A stretch of DNA of 64,000 bases, taken from NCBI GenBank assembly GCA_050185195.1, contig JBFWZQ010000004.1, positions 1 to 64,000 of the forward strand, read 5' to 3'. Origin of the DNA: CADEFQ01 sp050185195. GTDB taxonomy: Bacteria; Pseudomonadota; Gammaproteobacteria; Steroidobacterales; Steroidobacteraceae. Each line of letters opens with the position of its first letter. Within the stretch, counting starts at the first letter, position 1. The translations under genes and the position numbers were made by a program. This document shows positions 25,451 through 33,726 of this stretch, in pieces. The notes under the pieces are model-generated. The model saw nothing but the letters and a program-made list of their open reading frames with translations, was not told where the DNA came from and did not search any database.

Positions 25451-26674
25451 ATGCCGAAACGCCTCCTGTCCCGGCCGATTGCGCCGGTTGCGGCACTCGC
25501 CGCAGTCCTCCTCGTCGCCTGCGGCGACGATTCCACGACCGCGCGGAGCGATGTGCCGGACGCCGCCTTGGTGGCCCAGGGCAAGGAAATCTTCCGCAAC
25601 GATACGTTCGGCGACGAGACGCTCTGGACGGATGTCCTGCGCATGCAGGAGGTCATCAGCGCCGCGGTCGACCCGGTGACCGCGCTGTCCGTCGGGCTCA
25701 AGGTCGACGCCGAGGCGCTGCCGCCGGCGATCGTGCAGGGCATAGGGGACGGCAGCATCAGCCTGACGAGTCCCGCGACCACCGTGGCGCTGTTGAAGTT
25801 GAACGCGGTGGTCGGTGTCAGGGGCACGGTCGAGAACATCAACGGCAAGGACACGCTGACGCGGGTCGGCATCACCTGCGCCCTGTGCCACTCGACGGTC
25901 GACGATTCCCTTGCGCCGGGCATCGGCAAGCGTCGCGATGGCTGGCCCAATCGCAGCCTGGATCCCGGCGCCATCATTGCCTTGTCGCCAGCGCTGACCG
26001 CCGACCAGAAGGCGGTCTACAACTCGTGGGGCCCGGGCAAGTACGACCCGCGCTTCAATTTCGATGGCGTGAATGGTCCGCAGGTCATCTCGCCGGCCTA
26101 CGGCCTCGCGGGTATACACCGCATCACCGCGACCGGTGATGGCGATGACATCGCGTACTGGAACCGTTACGTCGGCGTGACCCAGATGGGTGGACATGGC
26201 AGCTTCATCGAACCGCGCACGGGCGTGTCGGTCGTCAACGGCCCTGATGACCTGATCAGCAGCAAGCTGCCCGCGCTGCAGGCGTACCAGTTGACGCTCG
26301 AAGCGCCGCCACCGCCTCCCGGCAGTTTCGACCCGGCTGCCGCGCAGCGGGGCAAGGTGTTGTTCGAGGGAGTGGCGCGCTGTGCGACCTGTCACAGCGG
26401 GCCCGAGTTCACCGACGCCAACGAGCGGCTGCATTCGCCGGACGAAGTGGCCAGCGAACCCGAGCCCAACGGTGTCCCGAGCTATGCATCCCGCAGCGCC
26501 ACGAAAATGTATCGAACCGCACCACTTAAAGGTGTGTGGCAACACCCGCCCTATTTCCACAACGGTTCTGCGGCGACACTCGACGATGTCGTGCAGGCCT
26601 ACAACACGAAACATGCGCTCGGGCTCGGCGCCGGGGAGATGGCCGATCTCGCCCAGTACCTGCGCTCGCTCTAG
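25451..26674 (+). CDS. di-haem cytochrome c lipoprotein
   Basis: 407 residues. Lipoprotein signal (ALAAVLLVACG) followed by a periplasmic body with two c-type haem sites, CALCH at Cys143 and CATCH at Cys311. The second half (RGKVLFEGVARCATCHSGPEFTD...YRTAPLKGVWQHPPYFHNGSAATLDDVVQAYN) resembles the MauG/cytochrome c peroxidase C-terminal domain; the first is less typical. A peroxidase or electron-transfer role after the ECF sigma factor and sodB would fit an oxidative-stress context, but this is inference. The stop codon shares a CTAG with the convergent decarboxylase gene. Confidence 0.85.
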   Translation: MPKRLLSRPIAPVAALAAVLLVACGDDSTTARSDVPDAALVAQGKEIFRNDTFGDETLWTDVLRMQEVISAAVDPVTALSVGLKVDAEALPPAIVQGIGDGSISLTSPATTVALLKLNAVVGVRGTVENINGKDTLTRVGITCALCHSTVDDSLAPGIGKRRDGWPNRSLDPGAIIALSPALTADQKAVYNSWGPGKYDPRFNFDGVNGPQVISPAYGLAGIHRITATGDGDDIAYWNRYVGVTQMGGHGSFIEPRTGVSVVNGPDDLISSKLPALQAYQLTLEAPPPPPGSFDPAAAQRGKVLFEGVARCATCHSGPEFTDANERLHSPDEVASEPEPNGVPSYASRSATKMYRTAPLKGVWQHPPYFHNGSAATLDDVVQAYNTKHALGLGAGEMADLAQYLRSL

Positions 26675-28104
26675 GGCGGCACGCCGGCACGCGACGTGAT
26701 CGCGCGTGCCTCTTCGGCGATGTGCTCGACGCAGGCATCGATCTGCGCCTGGCGCGTGCGAAAGCTCAGCACGCATACGCGCGCGAGGAAGCGCCCACCG
26801 GCGTGGCAACCCGTGATGAACACCTTGCCGCGCCGGGTGACGCGCTCGAGCAGTTCGCGGGTCGCGTCGTCTTGTTCGGCGAGCGTGGAGCCGGGCCAGT
26901 CCAGGTGGAAGGCGAAGAGCGACAGTTGCGGCGGGGCGTCCATCACGACGTGGGGCAGCGCCGCGATGCGGCGCGCGGCATCGAGCGCGAGCGCGCGTTT
27001 CTCCGCGAGCGCCGCGCGATAACGCCCGGCGCCGAAGAGCTTGAACGCGAGCCACACGCGCAGGCCGGGAAAGCCGCGCGACAGGTCGGGGCCGTACTGG
27101 TGCGGGTCGTAGAATTCCTCGTCCAGGTTCTCGGGCATGTAACTCGCGGTCTCGGCGTGTGCGGCGCGCAGCGCCTCGCCATCGCGCACCAGCACCGCGC
27201 CCGTGCCGTAGGGAATGAAGAGCCCCTTGTGCGGGTCGAGCGTCACTGAATCGGCGTCGGACAGTCCGGCGAGCAGCGGGCGCAGTTCCGGGCACAGGTG
27301 AAAGCTCGCGCCGTACGCGCCGTCGACGTGATGCCACAACCCCTCGCGCCGACAGAGCGCGCCGATCGCCGGGAGCGGGTCGACCGCACCGGTGTTGGTG
27401 GTGCCGGCGGACGAGACGACGAGGAACGGGAGTAGTCCGGCCGCGCGATCCGCCGCGATGGCGGCTTCGAGCAGGTCGGTGCGCAGGCGGAACGCGCCGT
27501 CCACGGGAATCGCGCGCACGCGATCCGGCAGGATGCCCGCGAGGCGCGCCGACTTGCCGACCGAGTGGTGTGTTTGCGTGGACAAGTACAGGGTGCCGCG
27601 GCGCAGCTCCGTGCCGAGCTTGCGTTCGCGCGCGCTCACGATGGCCGCGAAATTGGCCATCGATCCTCCGGTCGTGAACAGCCCCCGCGTGGTGGCGGGG
27701 AACTGCATCCAGTCGCGCAACCAGTCGAGCACGTTGGCCTCGAGCTGCACGAGGGCCGGCGCCGTGGGCCAGACGCCCGTGTAGCGATTGACGCCCGCGG
27801 CGATCAAGTCTGCCAGGGCGCCGGGAAAGACGCCGCCGCCCGGGATGTAGGCGAGGTAGCCGGGGCTCGCCGTATTGAAGGTGCGCGGGATCCACTCGTC
27901 GAAGAGCGAGTCGAGCAGGGGTTCGAGTGCGGTGCCTTCCTCCGGCGCGGCTTCGCGCAGGGCGCGGCACAATGCCGCCGCGTCGACGTCGCCGCGCACC
28001 GGCTGCTCGCCGATCGTGGCGAGGTGATCGACTACGCGCCGCAGCACGGCGTCGCCCATGCGGCGCATCGTTTCCGGCGTGAACTCAAGGTTGGCGTCCG
28101 GCAT
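26671..28104 (-). CDS. group II PLP-dependent decarboxylase (aromatic-L-amino-acid decarboxylase-like)
   Basis: 477 residues. Recognised by SPGYLAYIPGGGVFPGALADLIAAGVNRYTG, GLFTTGGSMANFAAI, STQTHHSVGKSARLAG (the His that stacks on PLP), NTGAVDP, HVDGAYGASF and the PLP lysine in LDPHKGLFIPYG. This family decarboxylates aromatic amino acids (tyrosine, tryptophan, DOPA) or, in some members, acts as an aldehyde synthase; substrate not determinable here. Divergent from the 1003-residue subtilase gene; the roughly 100-base AT-richer gap between them holds two GTTGAATT repeats (28130-28137, 28145-28152) and should carry both promoters. Confidence 0.9.
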   Translation of the reverse strand: MPDANLEFTPETMRRMGDAVLRRVVDHLATIGEQPVRGDVDAAALCRALREAAPEEGTALEPLLDSLFDEWIPRTFNTASPGYLAYIPGGGVFPGALADLIAAGVNRYTGVWPTAPALVQLEANVLDWLRDWMQFPATTRGLFTTGGSMANFAAIVSARERKLGTELRRGTLYLSTQTHHSVGKSARLAGILPDRVRAIPVDGAFRLRTDLLEAAIAADRAAGLLPFLVVSSAGTTNTGAVDPLPAIGALCRREGLWHHVDGAYGASFHLCPELRPLLAGLSDADSVTLDPHKGLFIPYGTGAVLVRDGEALRAAHAETASYMPENLDEEFYDPHQYGPDLSRGFPGLRVWLAFKLFGAGRYRAALAEKRALALDAARRIAALPHVVMDAPPQLSLFAFHLDWPGSTLAEQDDATRELLERVTRRGKVFITGCHAGGRFLARVCVLSFRTRQAQIDACVEHIAEEARAITSRAGVPP

Positions 28105-28208
28105 GCGAGTCCTGGTGCGGCAATGTTATGTTGAATTCTATACGGTTGAATTAACGGTCGTGCGGGAGTAGGTTCAGTCGTCTCGAATACCAGAACAACT
28201 CGGGGATC

Positions 28209-31200
28209 ATGAAAATGGGCCAGAAATCCTTCGCGTCGCGATCGAAGATCGCGGTGCTGTTGTGTTCGGCGGCGCTCGTCGCGGTGCCTGCGATTTCGCA
28301 GGGCGCAGGCGCGGGCAAACGGAAGAACATCGATTCGAGCAGGTCGATCAGCCTGCACGGCACGAAGATTGCGGCGGATCGGGGCGAGGTGCAGGTGTTC
28401 GTGCGCCTCGACGAACCGGCGGTGGCCGAGCTCAACGCCACGAGCCTCGCGACCTCGGGCGCCTACGCGTCGCCCGCGGCACAGCGCGCCCAGGCAGCGC
28501 GCGTCTCGCAGCAGCAGGCGCGCTTTCGCTCGACGCTCGACAGCCTCGGCGCGCAAGTGCTCTCGGCGCAGCGGGTCGGCGCCAACGGCCTGCGCGTCAA
28601 TGTGAAGGCCTCCGAACTCGCGGCCCTGCGTTCGATGCCAGGCGTGCGTTCCGTCGGCCGCGTGCATCGCTACCAGCTCGACAACGTCGACAGCGTGCCC
28701 TGGATCGGCTCGCCGGAAGTGTGGGCGAGCAGCGGCAAGGGCGAGGGTGTCTCGATCGGTGTCATCGACACGGGCATCGACTACACGCATGCCGACTTCG
28801 GTGGCAGCGGCAATCCCGCGGAATATGCCGCGAATGACAAGAGCGTCATCGAGCCGGGCACCTTCCCGACCGCCAAGGTCAAGGGCGGCTACGATTTCGC
28901 GGGTCCGACCTACGACGCGAACGACCCCACTTCCGTGCCCGCGCCCGATCCGGACCCGCTCGACGGCAACGGCCATGGCACGCACGTGTCAGGCACGGCG
29001 GCCGGCATCGGCGTGCCGGGCAGCGTCGGACAGGGCGTCGCGCCCGGCGCCGACCTCTACGCGCTCAAGGTCTTCAGCGACGCGGGCGGCAGCACGGATG
29101 TCGTGTCGCTCGCGATCGAGTGGGCGATGGACCCCAATGGCGACGGCGACATGAGCGATCACCTCGACGTGATCAACATGAGCCTCGGTTCGCCGTTCGG
29201 CAGCCCGGACGACCCATCGGCGATTTCGAGCAACAACGCGGCGGCCGTCGGCATCATCGTCGCGACCTCCGCGGGCAACGAGGGCAATGTCCCTTACGTC
29301 ACGGGTTCACCGGGCGTCGCAAGTTCGGCGATCTCGACGGCGGCGAACACCCCGGGCGGGCGCCTGTACTCGAAGTTCGACGTCACCGCGCCGGCCGGCG
29401 TGGCCGGCACCTACCCATCACTTGAGGGCGCAGGTCCTGTGACCTTCGCGCAGGCCGGGCCGATCTCGGGCAGTCTGGTGCTTGCGAGCCCGCTGAACGG
29501 TTGCGCGCCTCTCGCGAACGGCGGCGCCATCGCGGGCAACATCGCCTACATCCAGCGCGGCGTCTGCGGCTTCATCGACAAGTATCTCAACGCACAGGCG
29601 GCGGGTGCCCGCGCGATCGTCGTGTTCAACGATGGCGCGAACGCAACGCGCATCGATCCGATCGTGATGGGCGGTCTCGACGCTCGTGTCACGATTCCCG
29701 GCCTCATGATCTCGAGCACCGTGGGCAACGTGCTCGCGGCCACGGCGGGCGTCACGGTGACGCTGTCGGCCGCGCTCGATCCGACGAAGGACGACCAGAT
29801 CACGACCTTCTCGTCGCGCGGCCCGGGTGGTGGCGGTTCGACTTTCAAGCCTGACCTCGCCGCGCCCGGCCTTGCCATCGTTTCGGCGGGTGTCGGCACC
29901 GGCACCGGCTCGGCGAACTTCCAGGGCACTTCGATGGCGTCGCCGCATGTCGCGGGCGCCGCGGCGTTGCTGCGCCAGAAGTTCCCGGACCTCGGCCAGG
30001 CGGCGATCAAGGCGCTGCTGCAGAACTCCACCGTCAATGCCAGCGTGTCGGGCGACACCGACCTGATGCGCCAGGGCGTCGGTGCGTTGCGCGTGGATCG
30101 CGCGGCGGAGCTGCAGAGCTATGCGGCACCGGCGGGCGTGTCGTTCGGCCGGCTGAACCCGTTCTCGTCCACGTACGCGAAGGAAGACGTGGTCGTGCAC
30201 GATCTCAGCGGCAAGCGCCGCCGCTTCGACGTGGAACACGTCGCGAACCAGACCTACCCGGGCGTGGAGGTCAATTGCCCGCGCAGCGTGCGGGTGAACG
30301 GCAAGGGCAGCGCGAAGATCCGCATCTCGCTGAGCTTCGATCCGCGTGCCGCGTGGGACGCCGGCGTGTTCGACGATGCCGTCATCAGCCAGACGGAGGT
30401 CGACGGCTGGTGCATCCTGTCCGACGGCAAGGACACGCTGCGCGTCGGTTATGTCGCGGTCGTCGACCCGGCATCCGCGGTGCTGGCGCTGCCGGACAAC
30501 GGCTTCCAGGGTGCGAAGCTGCTGAACTTCGGTTCGACCATCGGCTGGGCCGAGGGCTTCACCCTCGCCAAGCTGGGCGGCGAACAGCAGCACGGCACCG
30601 TGGGGTCGATCGCAGCGCTCGGCTTCCGCAAGGCGAATCCGGCCTTCTACGGCGATCTCGACGTGCTGGAGTTCGGCATCGCGACGGAGCGGCCGTTCGA
30701 ACACCTCTCGAGCCTCACGTTCACGCTCGAGATCGACACGAACGGCGACGGCGTGGCCGAAGCGACGATGATCGGCGCGGACCTGTCGCGCTTCCAGGAC
30801 GTCGATCCGGGCCAGTTCGTGACCGCGCAGTTCGATGCGACGGGCGCCGGGTTCCTCGATTGGCTCGCCAATTCCTGGGACTACAACGACCGCGCGTTGA
30901 TCCTGCCGTTCACGCTGACGACTGGCGGCGGGCTGCTGCCGGCCAAGTTCGCCTACACGCTGACGGTGCAGGCGCCTGACGGCGAGATCGACGTGCAGCA
31001 CGGCAACGTCGACCTGGCGAAGGAGATCGTGCCGGACGTGAACAGCTTCGGCGTCGATCCGCACGACAGCGTCGAAGTCGGTTTCAGCGGCCCGACCGGC
31101 GCCACGATGTGGCTGTTGCAGAACAACCGGGTGTCCTCGCAGCTCGCGCTCGGTTTCCACGTCGATTACGGCGCGACGAAGTCCTCGACGGGCCTGAAGA

Positions 31201-31220
31201 CCCACCGGCGCGGCCGGTAG
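28209..31220 (+). CDS. large secreted S8 subtilase with PA domain
   Basis: 1003 residues. Signal peptide (IAVLLCSAALVAVPAISQGA), an I9-like propeptide (about 50-150, VQVFVRLDEPAVAEL...LRSMPGVRSVGRVHRYQL), then the catalytic domain with Asp187 in GVIDTGIDYTH, His256 in GHGTHVSGTAAG and Ser575 in GTSMASPHVAG. A PA insert sits at about 395-515 (ANGGAIAGNIAYIQRGVCGFIDKYLNAQAAGARAIVVFND). The last 350 residues are beta-rich domains, with no autotransporter or PEP-CTERM signal seen. An extracellular protease for nutrient release is the expected role. Followed 25 bases on by a strong terminator. Confidence 0.95.
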   Translation: MKMGQKSFASRSKIAVLLCSAALVAVPAISQGAGAGKRKNIDSSRSISLHGTKIAADRGEVQVFVRLDEPAVAELNATSLATSGAYASPAAQRAQAARVSQQQARFRSTLDSLGAQVLSAQRVGANGLRVNVKASELAALRSMPGVRSVGRVHRYQLDNVDSVPWIGSPEVWASSGKGEGVSIGVIDTGIDYTHADFGGSGNPAEYAANDKSVIEPGTFPTAKVKGGYDFAGPTYDANDPTSVPAPDPDPLDGNGHGTHVSGTAAGIGVPGSVGQGVAPGADLYALKVFSDAGGSTDVVSLAIEWAMDPNGDGDMSDHLDVINMSLGSPFGSPDDPSAISSNNAAAVGIIVATSAGNEGNVPYVTGSPGVASSAISTAANTPGGRLYSKFDVTAPAGVAGTYPSLEGAGPVTFAQAGPISGSLVLASPLNGCAPLANGGAIAGNIAYIQRGVCGFIDKYLNAQAAGARAIVVFNDGANATRIDPIVMGGLDARVTIPGLMISSTVGNVLAATAGVTVTLSAALDPTKDDQITTFSSRGPGGGGSTFKPDLAAPGLAIVSAGVGTGTGSANFQGTSMASPHVAGAAALLRQKFPDLGQAAIKALLQNSTVNASVSGDTDLMRQGVGALRVDRAAELQSYAAPAGVSFGRLNPFSSTYAKEDVVVHDLSGKRRRFDVEHVANQTYPGVEVNCPRSVRVNGKGSAKIRISLSFDPRAAWDAGVFDDAVISQTEVDGWCILSDGKDTLRVGYVAVVDPASAVLALPDNGFQGAKLLNFGSTIGWAEGFTLAKLGGEQQHGTVGSIAALGFRKANPAFYGDLDVLEFGIATERPFEHLSSLTFTLEIDTNGDGVAEATMIGADLSRFQDVDPGQFVTAQFDATGAGFLDWLANSWDYNDRALILPFTLTTGGGLLPAKFAYTLTVQAPDGEIDVQHGNVDLAKEIVPDVNSFGVDPHDSVEVGFSGPTGATMWLLQNNRVSSQLALGFHVDYGATKSSTGLKTHRRGR

Positions 31221-31236
31221 TTTCGACGGGTCTTGC

Positions 31237-32124
31237 TTGGTACGAGGGGCCGCCGCGAGGCGGCCCCTTTTTTGTTGGCTCCTGAACCATTTCCGGAACT
31301 TGAACAACGCCCTCGGCCAGCGCATCCGCAAGACGACAGTAGCGGTGTCGGTGCGCCCGGCCAGCGGGGGAGGGGTGAAGGCCTGGTACGTGCACGCCGA
31401 TCAACTGGGGACGCCGCGTCGTGTCAGTGAGCCGGATACGAATGCGGTCGTCTGGAAGTGGGACTCGGATCCGTACGGGGAAGCGTCCGAACAAGAAGAC
31501 CCCGACGGGGACTCGGTTCTATTTGCCTATGGGCTGAGGTTCCCTGGCCAGTACTACGATGCGGAAAGTCAGCTGCATTACAAGTACTTCCGCGATTACG
31601 AGCCCGCGATCGGGAGGTATGTCGAGAGTGATCCCATCGGGCTGAAGGGCGGAATCAATACATACGCCTACGCGTACGATTCGCCGATCAATCATATTGA
31701 TCCATTCGGATTGTGGGTAAAGATTTGTGCGCGTTGGCTCGGCAATGAGAAAAGCAGATCGACAACGCGGCTGAACCCGACCAGGCATGACTACCTGGAC
31801 GTCAGCGGTCAGTCCTTGGGGTTCTATGCCGACGGCAATCCGGCATGGGGGCCGGGTGTAGTCAGGTACGGCAATGAGGCTGACCGTACAGGCTGCAAAC
31901 TGATATGCGGGGACGACAAGTTTGACGCGTACGTGCTGGCAGCAGCGCGAGAAATAGGTGCGCCCACGTACTGCGCAATCGCTAGCGCGGAATTTGGGTT
32001 GAGTGGGATTGCTACCGAAGCTGCTGGAGCTCGGAACTGTCAGTCATGGGCGCGAGACGTCCTCGCGAAGGCTAAGCAGAAATACTTGGCACAAGAAAGC
32101 TGTCCTACCTGCTTCAAGGAATGA
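31237..32124 (+). CDS. truncated Rhs core with C-terminal LRAT/NlpC-like toxin domain
   Basis: The frame holds 295 residues, but Rhs similarity begins only near 31300 (LNNALGQRIRKTT), after the terminator, so the gene lacks most of its 5' end and the true start is unknown. The Rhs tip is well preserved: YVHADQLGTPRRVSEP, WKWDSDPYGE, LRFPGQYYDAESQLHYKYFRDY, GRYVESDPIGLKGGINTYAY and the cleavage-point motif HIDPFGLW (to residue 160). The variable 135-residue C-terminus has His184 in RHDYLDVSGQSLGFYADG and Cys268 in ARNCQSWARDVL, the His-then-Cys order of permuted papain-like enzymes (LRAT/NlpC-related effectors). The tip is visibly AT-richer than its surroundings. Toxin function is inferred. 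Confidence 0.72.
   Translation: MVRGAAARRPLFCWLLNHFRNLNNALGQRIRKTTVAVSVRPASGGGVKAWYVHADQLGTPRRVSEPDTNAVVWKWDSDPYGEASEQEDPDGDSVLFAYGLRFPGQYYDAESQLHYKYFRDYEPAIGRYVESDPIGLKGGINTYAYAYDSPINHIDPFGLWVKICARWLGNEKSRSTTRLNPTRHDYLDVSGQSLGFYADGNPAWGPGVVRYGNEADRTGCKLICGDDKFDAYVLAAAREIGAPTYCAIASAEFGLSGIATEAAGARNCQSWARDVLAKAKQKYLAQESCPTCFKE
31246..31273 (+). terminator. intrinsic terminator of the subtilase gene
   Basis: GGGGCCGCC and GGCGGCCCC form a perfect 9-bp stem around a GCGA loop, followed by six T. This is the clearest rho-independent terminator in the window. It lies just before the Rhs remnant, so the Rhs fragment is cut off from upstream transcription. Confidence 0.9.
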
Positions 32125-32140
32125 CGCGGAGGCGTGAACC

Positions 32141-32557
32141 GTGATCGAATGGCTAGTTACTTTGCTTTTTGGTACCGGCGCGACATTTGCGCCGACCCCA
32201 GTGGACCTCCCCAGCGGGGAAACCTTCTTGTTGGCCCCAAAGCCTCTCAAACCCGTCAGCGATGGGATGTGCGTGAACATCGGAATTGGAGCTTCGACGG
32301 CAGACACCAAGTCCACGGTGCTCTCGGGATCACTAAAAATCAGTGAATACGGTGATCTGAAAGTATTTGTCTGCAAGAGCAAAGAAGATTGTTTGGCAAT
32401 CAATAGCACAGGGACGTTTTTCTCTGAGAAGTCGTACGGGTTCGCCTTCAGTGGTGCCGGACCTGCCTTTAAGGGCAGTCGTTTTGTTGGGGTAAGAATT
32501 ACTTCTACCAAAGCCCTCTCCAAAGTAGTGGTTAGCTGGAGCAATTTCATTCAATAG
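32141..32557 (+). CDS. putative immunity protein for the Rhs toxin tip
   Basis: 138 residues, no family recognised. A short hydrophobic start (IEWLVTLLFGTGATFAP) could be a signal or anchor; the rest is beta-prone (GMCVNIGIGASTADTKSTVLSGSLKISEYGDLKVFVCKSKEDC...VGVRITSTKALSKVVVSW) with two Cys. The GTG start has GGAGG about 9 bases upstream, 16 bases after the toxin stop. Position directly behind an Rhs toxin tip, small size and low GC are the usual signs of a cognate immunity gene; a periplasmic location would fit a cysteine-enzyme toxin acting there. Both points are inference. Confidence 0.55.
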   Translation: MIEWLVTLLFGTGATFAPTPVDLPSGETFLLAPKPLKPVSDGMCVNIGIGASTADTKSTVLSGSLKISEYGDLKVFVCKSKEDCLAINSTGTFFSEKSYGFAFSGAGPAFKGSRFVGVRITSTKALSKVVVSWSNFIQ

Positions 32558-32558
32558 C

Positions 32559-32633
32559 ATTTACAACTACTTCAGGGATTACGATCCCGCCATCGGGCGG
32601 TACGTGGAGAGCGATCCGATAGGGCTCGAAGGT
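32559..32633 (+). pseudogene. second Rhs-tip fragment
   Basis: Reads IYNYFRDYDPAIGRYVESDP and then IGLEGR, a copy of residues 114-137 of the upstream Rhs core, starting two bases after the immunity-gene stop and breaking off at about 32633. Such displaced tips are left when toxin/immunity cassettes are swapped by recombination in the conserved core. It has no start or stop of its own. Confidence 0.85.
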
Positions 32634-32951
32634 CGAACACGTCCACCGACGTTTCCCGATGATCGTTGCTCCAGAACTGCAACACCGCCATGCTTTTCTC
32701 GGTGATTCAGCACCGCTGCGCAGGGTCGGCAAACCGCTGCGCGCTGATGGGCACATTCGGGCGATTGCTGAGCCTGCCAAGCGCGGCAAAGAAACTGTGC
32801 ACGTTCTGCGGGAAGAACTGGATGGCGATATCCACGTCCTTCGTGAATCGCAGATAGCCGTGGGCGTTGACGGCAAGGCCGCCGCCACGATGTGGCGCAC
32901 GTTGGCGGCCTGAAGGTCGCGGGTGATCGCTTCGAAACTGCTGAGCTTCAT
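32634..32951 (-). pseudogene. nucleotidyltransferase-like gene (AbiEii-type), broken
   Basis: The minus strand begins MKLSSFEAITRDLQAANVRHIVA, then shifts frame near 32880 (one G appears lost from a GGCGGGCGGC-like run) to GLAVNAHGYLRFTKDVDIAI, QFFPQNVHSFFAALGRLSNR and FADPAQRC, meets a TGA, and continues in that frame as TEKSMAVLQFWSNDHRETSVDVFD before it is cut by the Rhs fragment. Together these make most of a minimal nucleotidyltransferase of the kind annotated as AbiEii-like or hypothetical. A frameshift, a stop and a truncation make it inactive. The family name is from memory of similar proteins. The 155 bases between it and the next gene (32952-33106) hold no gene I can support. Confidence 0.7.
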
Positions 32952-33106
32952 GTTGCGTGCATTCCCTTGCGAGCTGGAGGCTGCCTCGTCCTCCTGGCAG
33001 AAGTCCCCGGGGTGGGGTTGAGCTGCGACCAGACCCTCAGCCTTGCGGCGCGCGGTTCGAGGTTGACGTCCTTCGTGCCGATGCAGATCGCCTGCACCTG
33101 CACATC

Positions 33107-33718
33107 CTATTCGGTTTCGATCGCGGGGCAGGCGCGGACCGTCTTGCGATCCGTGTGGTAGGTGTAGACGCGCCCCGCGTGCTTCAGGGAAATGACCAGC
33201 CCGTCGACCGGACCCGGCGAGAGTTTTTCGTCCTGCTGCGGGCAGCCGAGCCCGCTGTCCGGCCACTGGCCGGCTCGCAGGCCTCCAATGCGGATGTGGG
33301 CGGCCTCGACGCCCAGCCGCGCGGCGAGATCCTTGCGTGCCTTCTCCATCATGACGTCGAGCCCTGCGCCGCGCGCGGCGGGCGGCTCGCGCAACACGAC
33401 GCCGCCCTTGTCGCACACCACGGCGTTCTTGCCCGACACATGCACGAGATGCAGGCGTCCCTGCGCCATGGCCGTCACCGCGTACCCTTCGGTGATCACG
33501 GTGGCCACCATGGCGCCGGGCGCGCTGCAACCGAGGCCCGAATCGCTCCAGGTCCTCGCCTCGATGCTCGAAACACGGATCTCGCCGATCGCGACGTGCA
33601 ATGACTGCGCGAGCGTCTCGCGTGCCTGCAAGGCCGCGCGAGACTGCGGCGTGTCCACCGGCTCAGCGGCCTGCGTGCAGGCTGACAGGGCGAGGAGTGC
33701 GAGAGCCGGCTTGAGCAT
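33107..33718 (-). CDS. lipoprotein with two W-DSGLGC repeat domains
   Basis: 203 residues. Lipobox in ALALLALSAC. Two tandem domains of about 75 residues follow: the first with LHVAIGEIRVSSIEARTWSD and SGLGCSAPG, the second with LGVEAAHIRIGGLRAGQWPD and SGLGCPQQD; each ends with a short beta-hairpin segment (GRLHLVHVSGKNAVVC; GRVYTYHTDRKTVRAC). The paired Cys per domain suggests a disulfide in each. Domains with W-(S/P)-DSGLGCP occur in many uncharacterised secreted proteins. It is 8 bases downstream of the beta-barrel gene, so co-expressed with an outer-membrane protein. Confidence 0.78.
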   Translation of the reverse strand: MLKPALALLALSACTQAAEPVDTPQSRAALQARETLAQSLHVAIGEIRVSSIEARTWSDSGLGCSAPGAMVATVITEGYAVTAMAQGRLHLVHVSGKNAVVCDKGGVVLREPPAARGAGLDVMMEKARKDLAARLGVEAAHIRIGGLRAGQWPDSGLGCPQQDEKLSPGPVDGLVISLKHAGRVYTYHTDRKTVRACPAIETE

Positions 33719-33726
33719 GGGTCACC

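Noticed and set aside
25190..27970. A 926-codon minus-strand frame over the di-haem and decarboxylase genes
   Set aside because: It crosses two supported genes, one on the opposite strand and one on the same strand in another frame, and shows no protein-like order.
28130..28152. Two GTTGAATT repeats 15 bases apart in the divergent promoter region
   Set aside because: Too short and AT-rich to call an operator from one sequence.
32954..33106. A small minus-strand frame ending with ATGA at the nucleotidyltransferase start
   Set aside because: No recognisable domain, no ribosome site, and partner genes of this family could not be matched.
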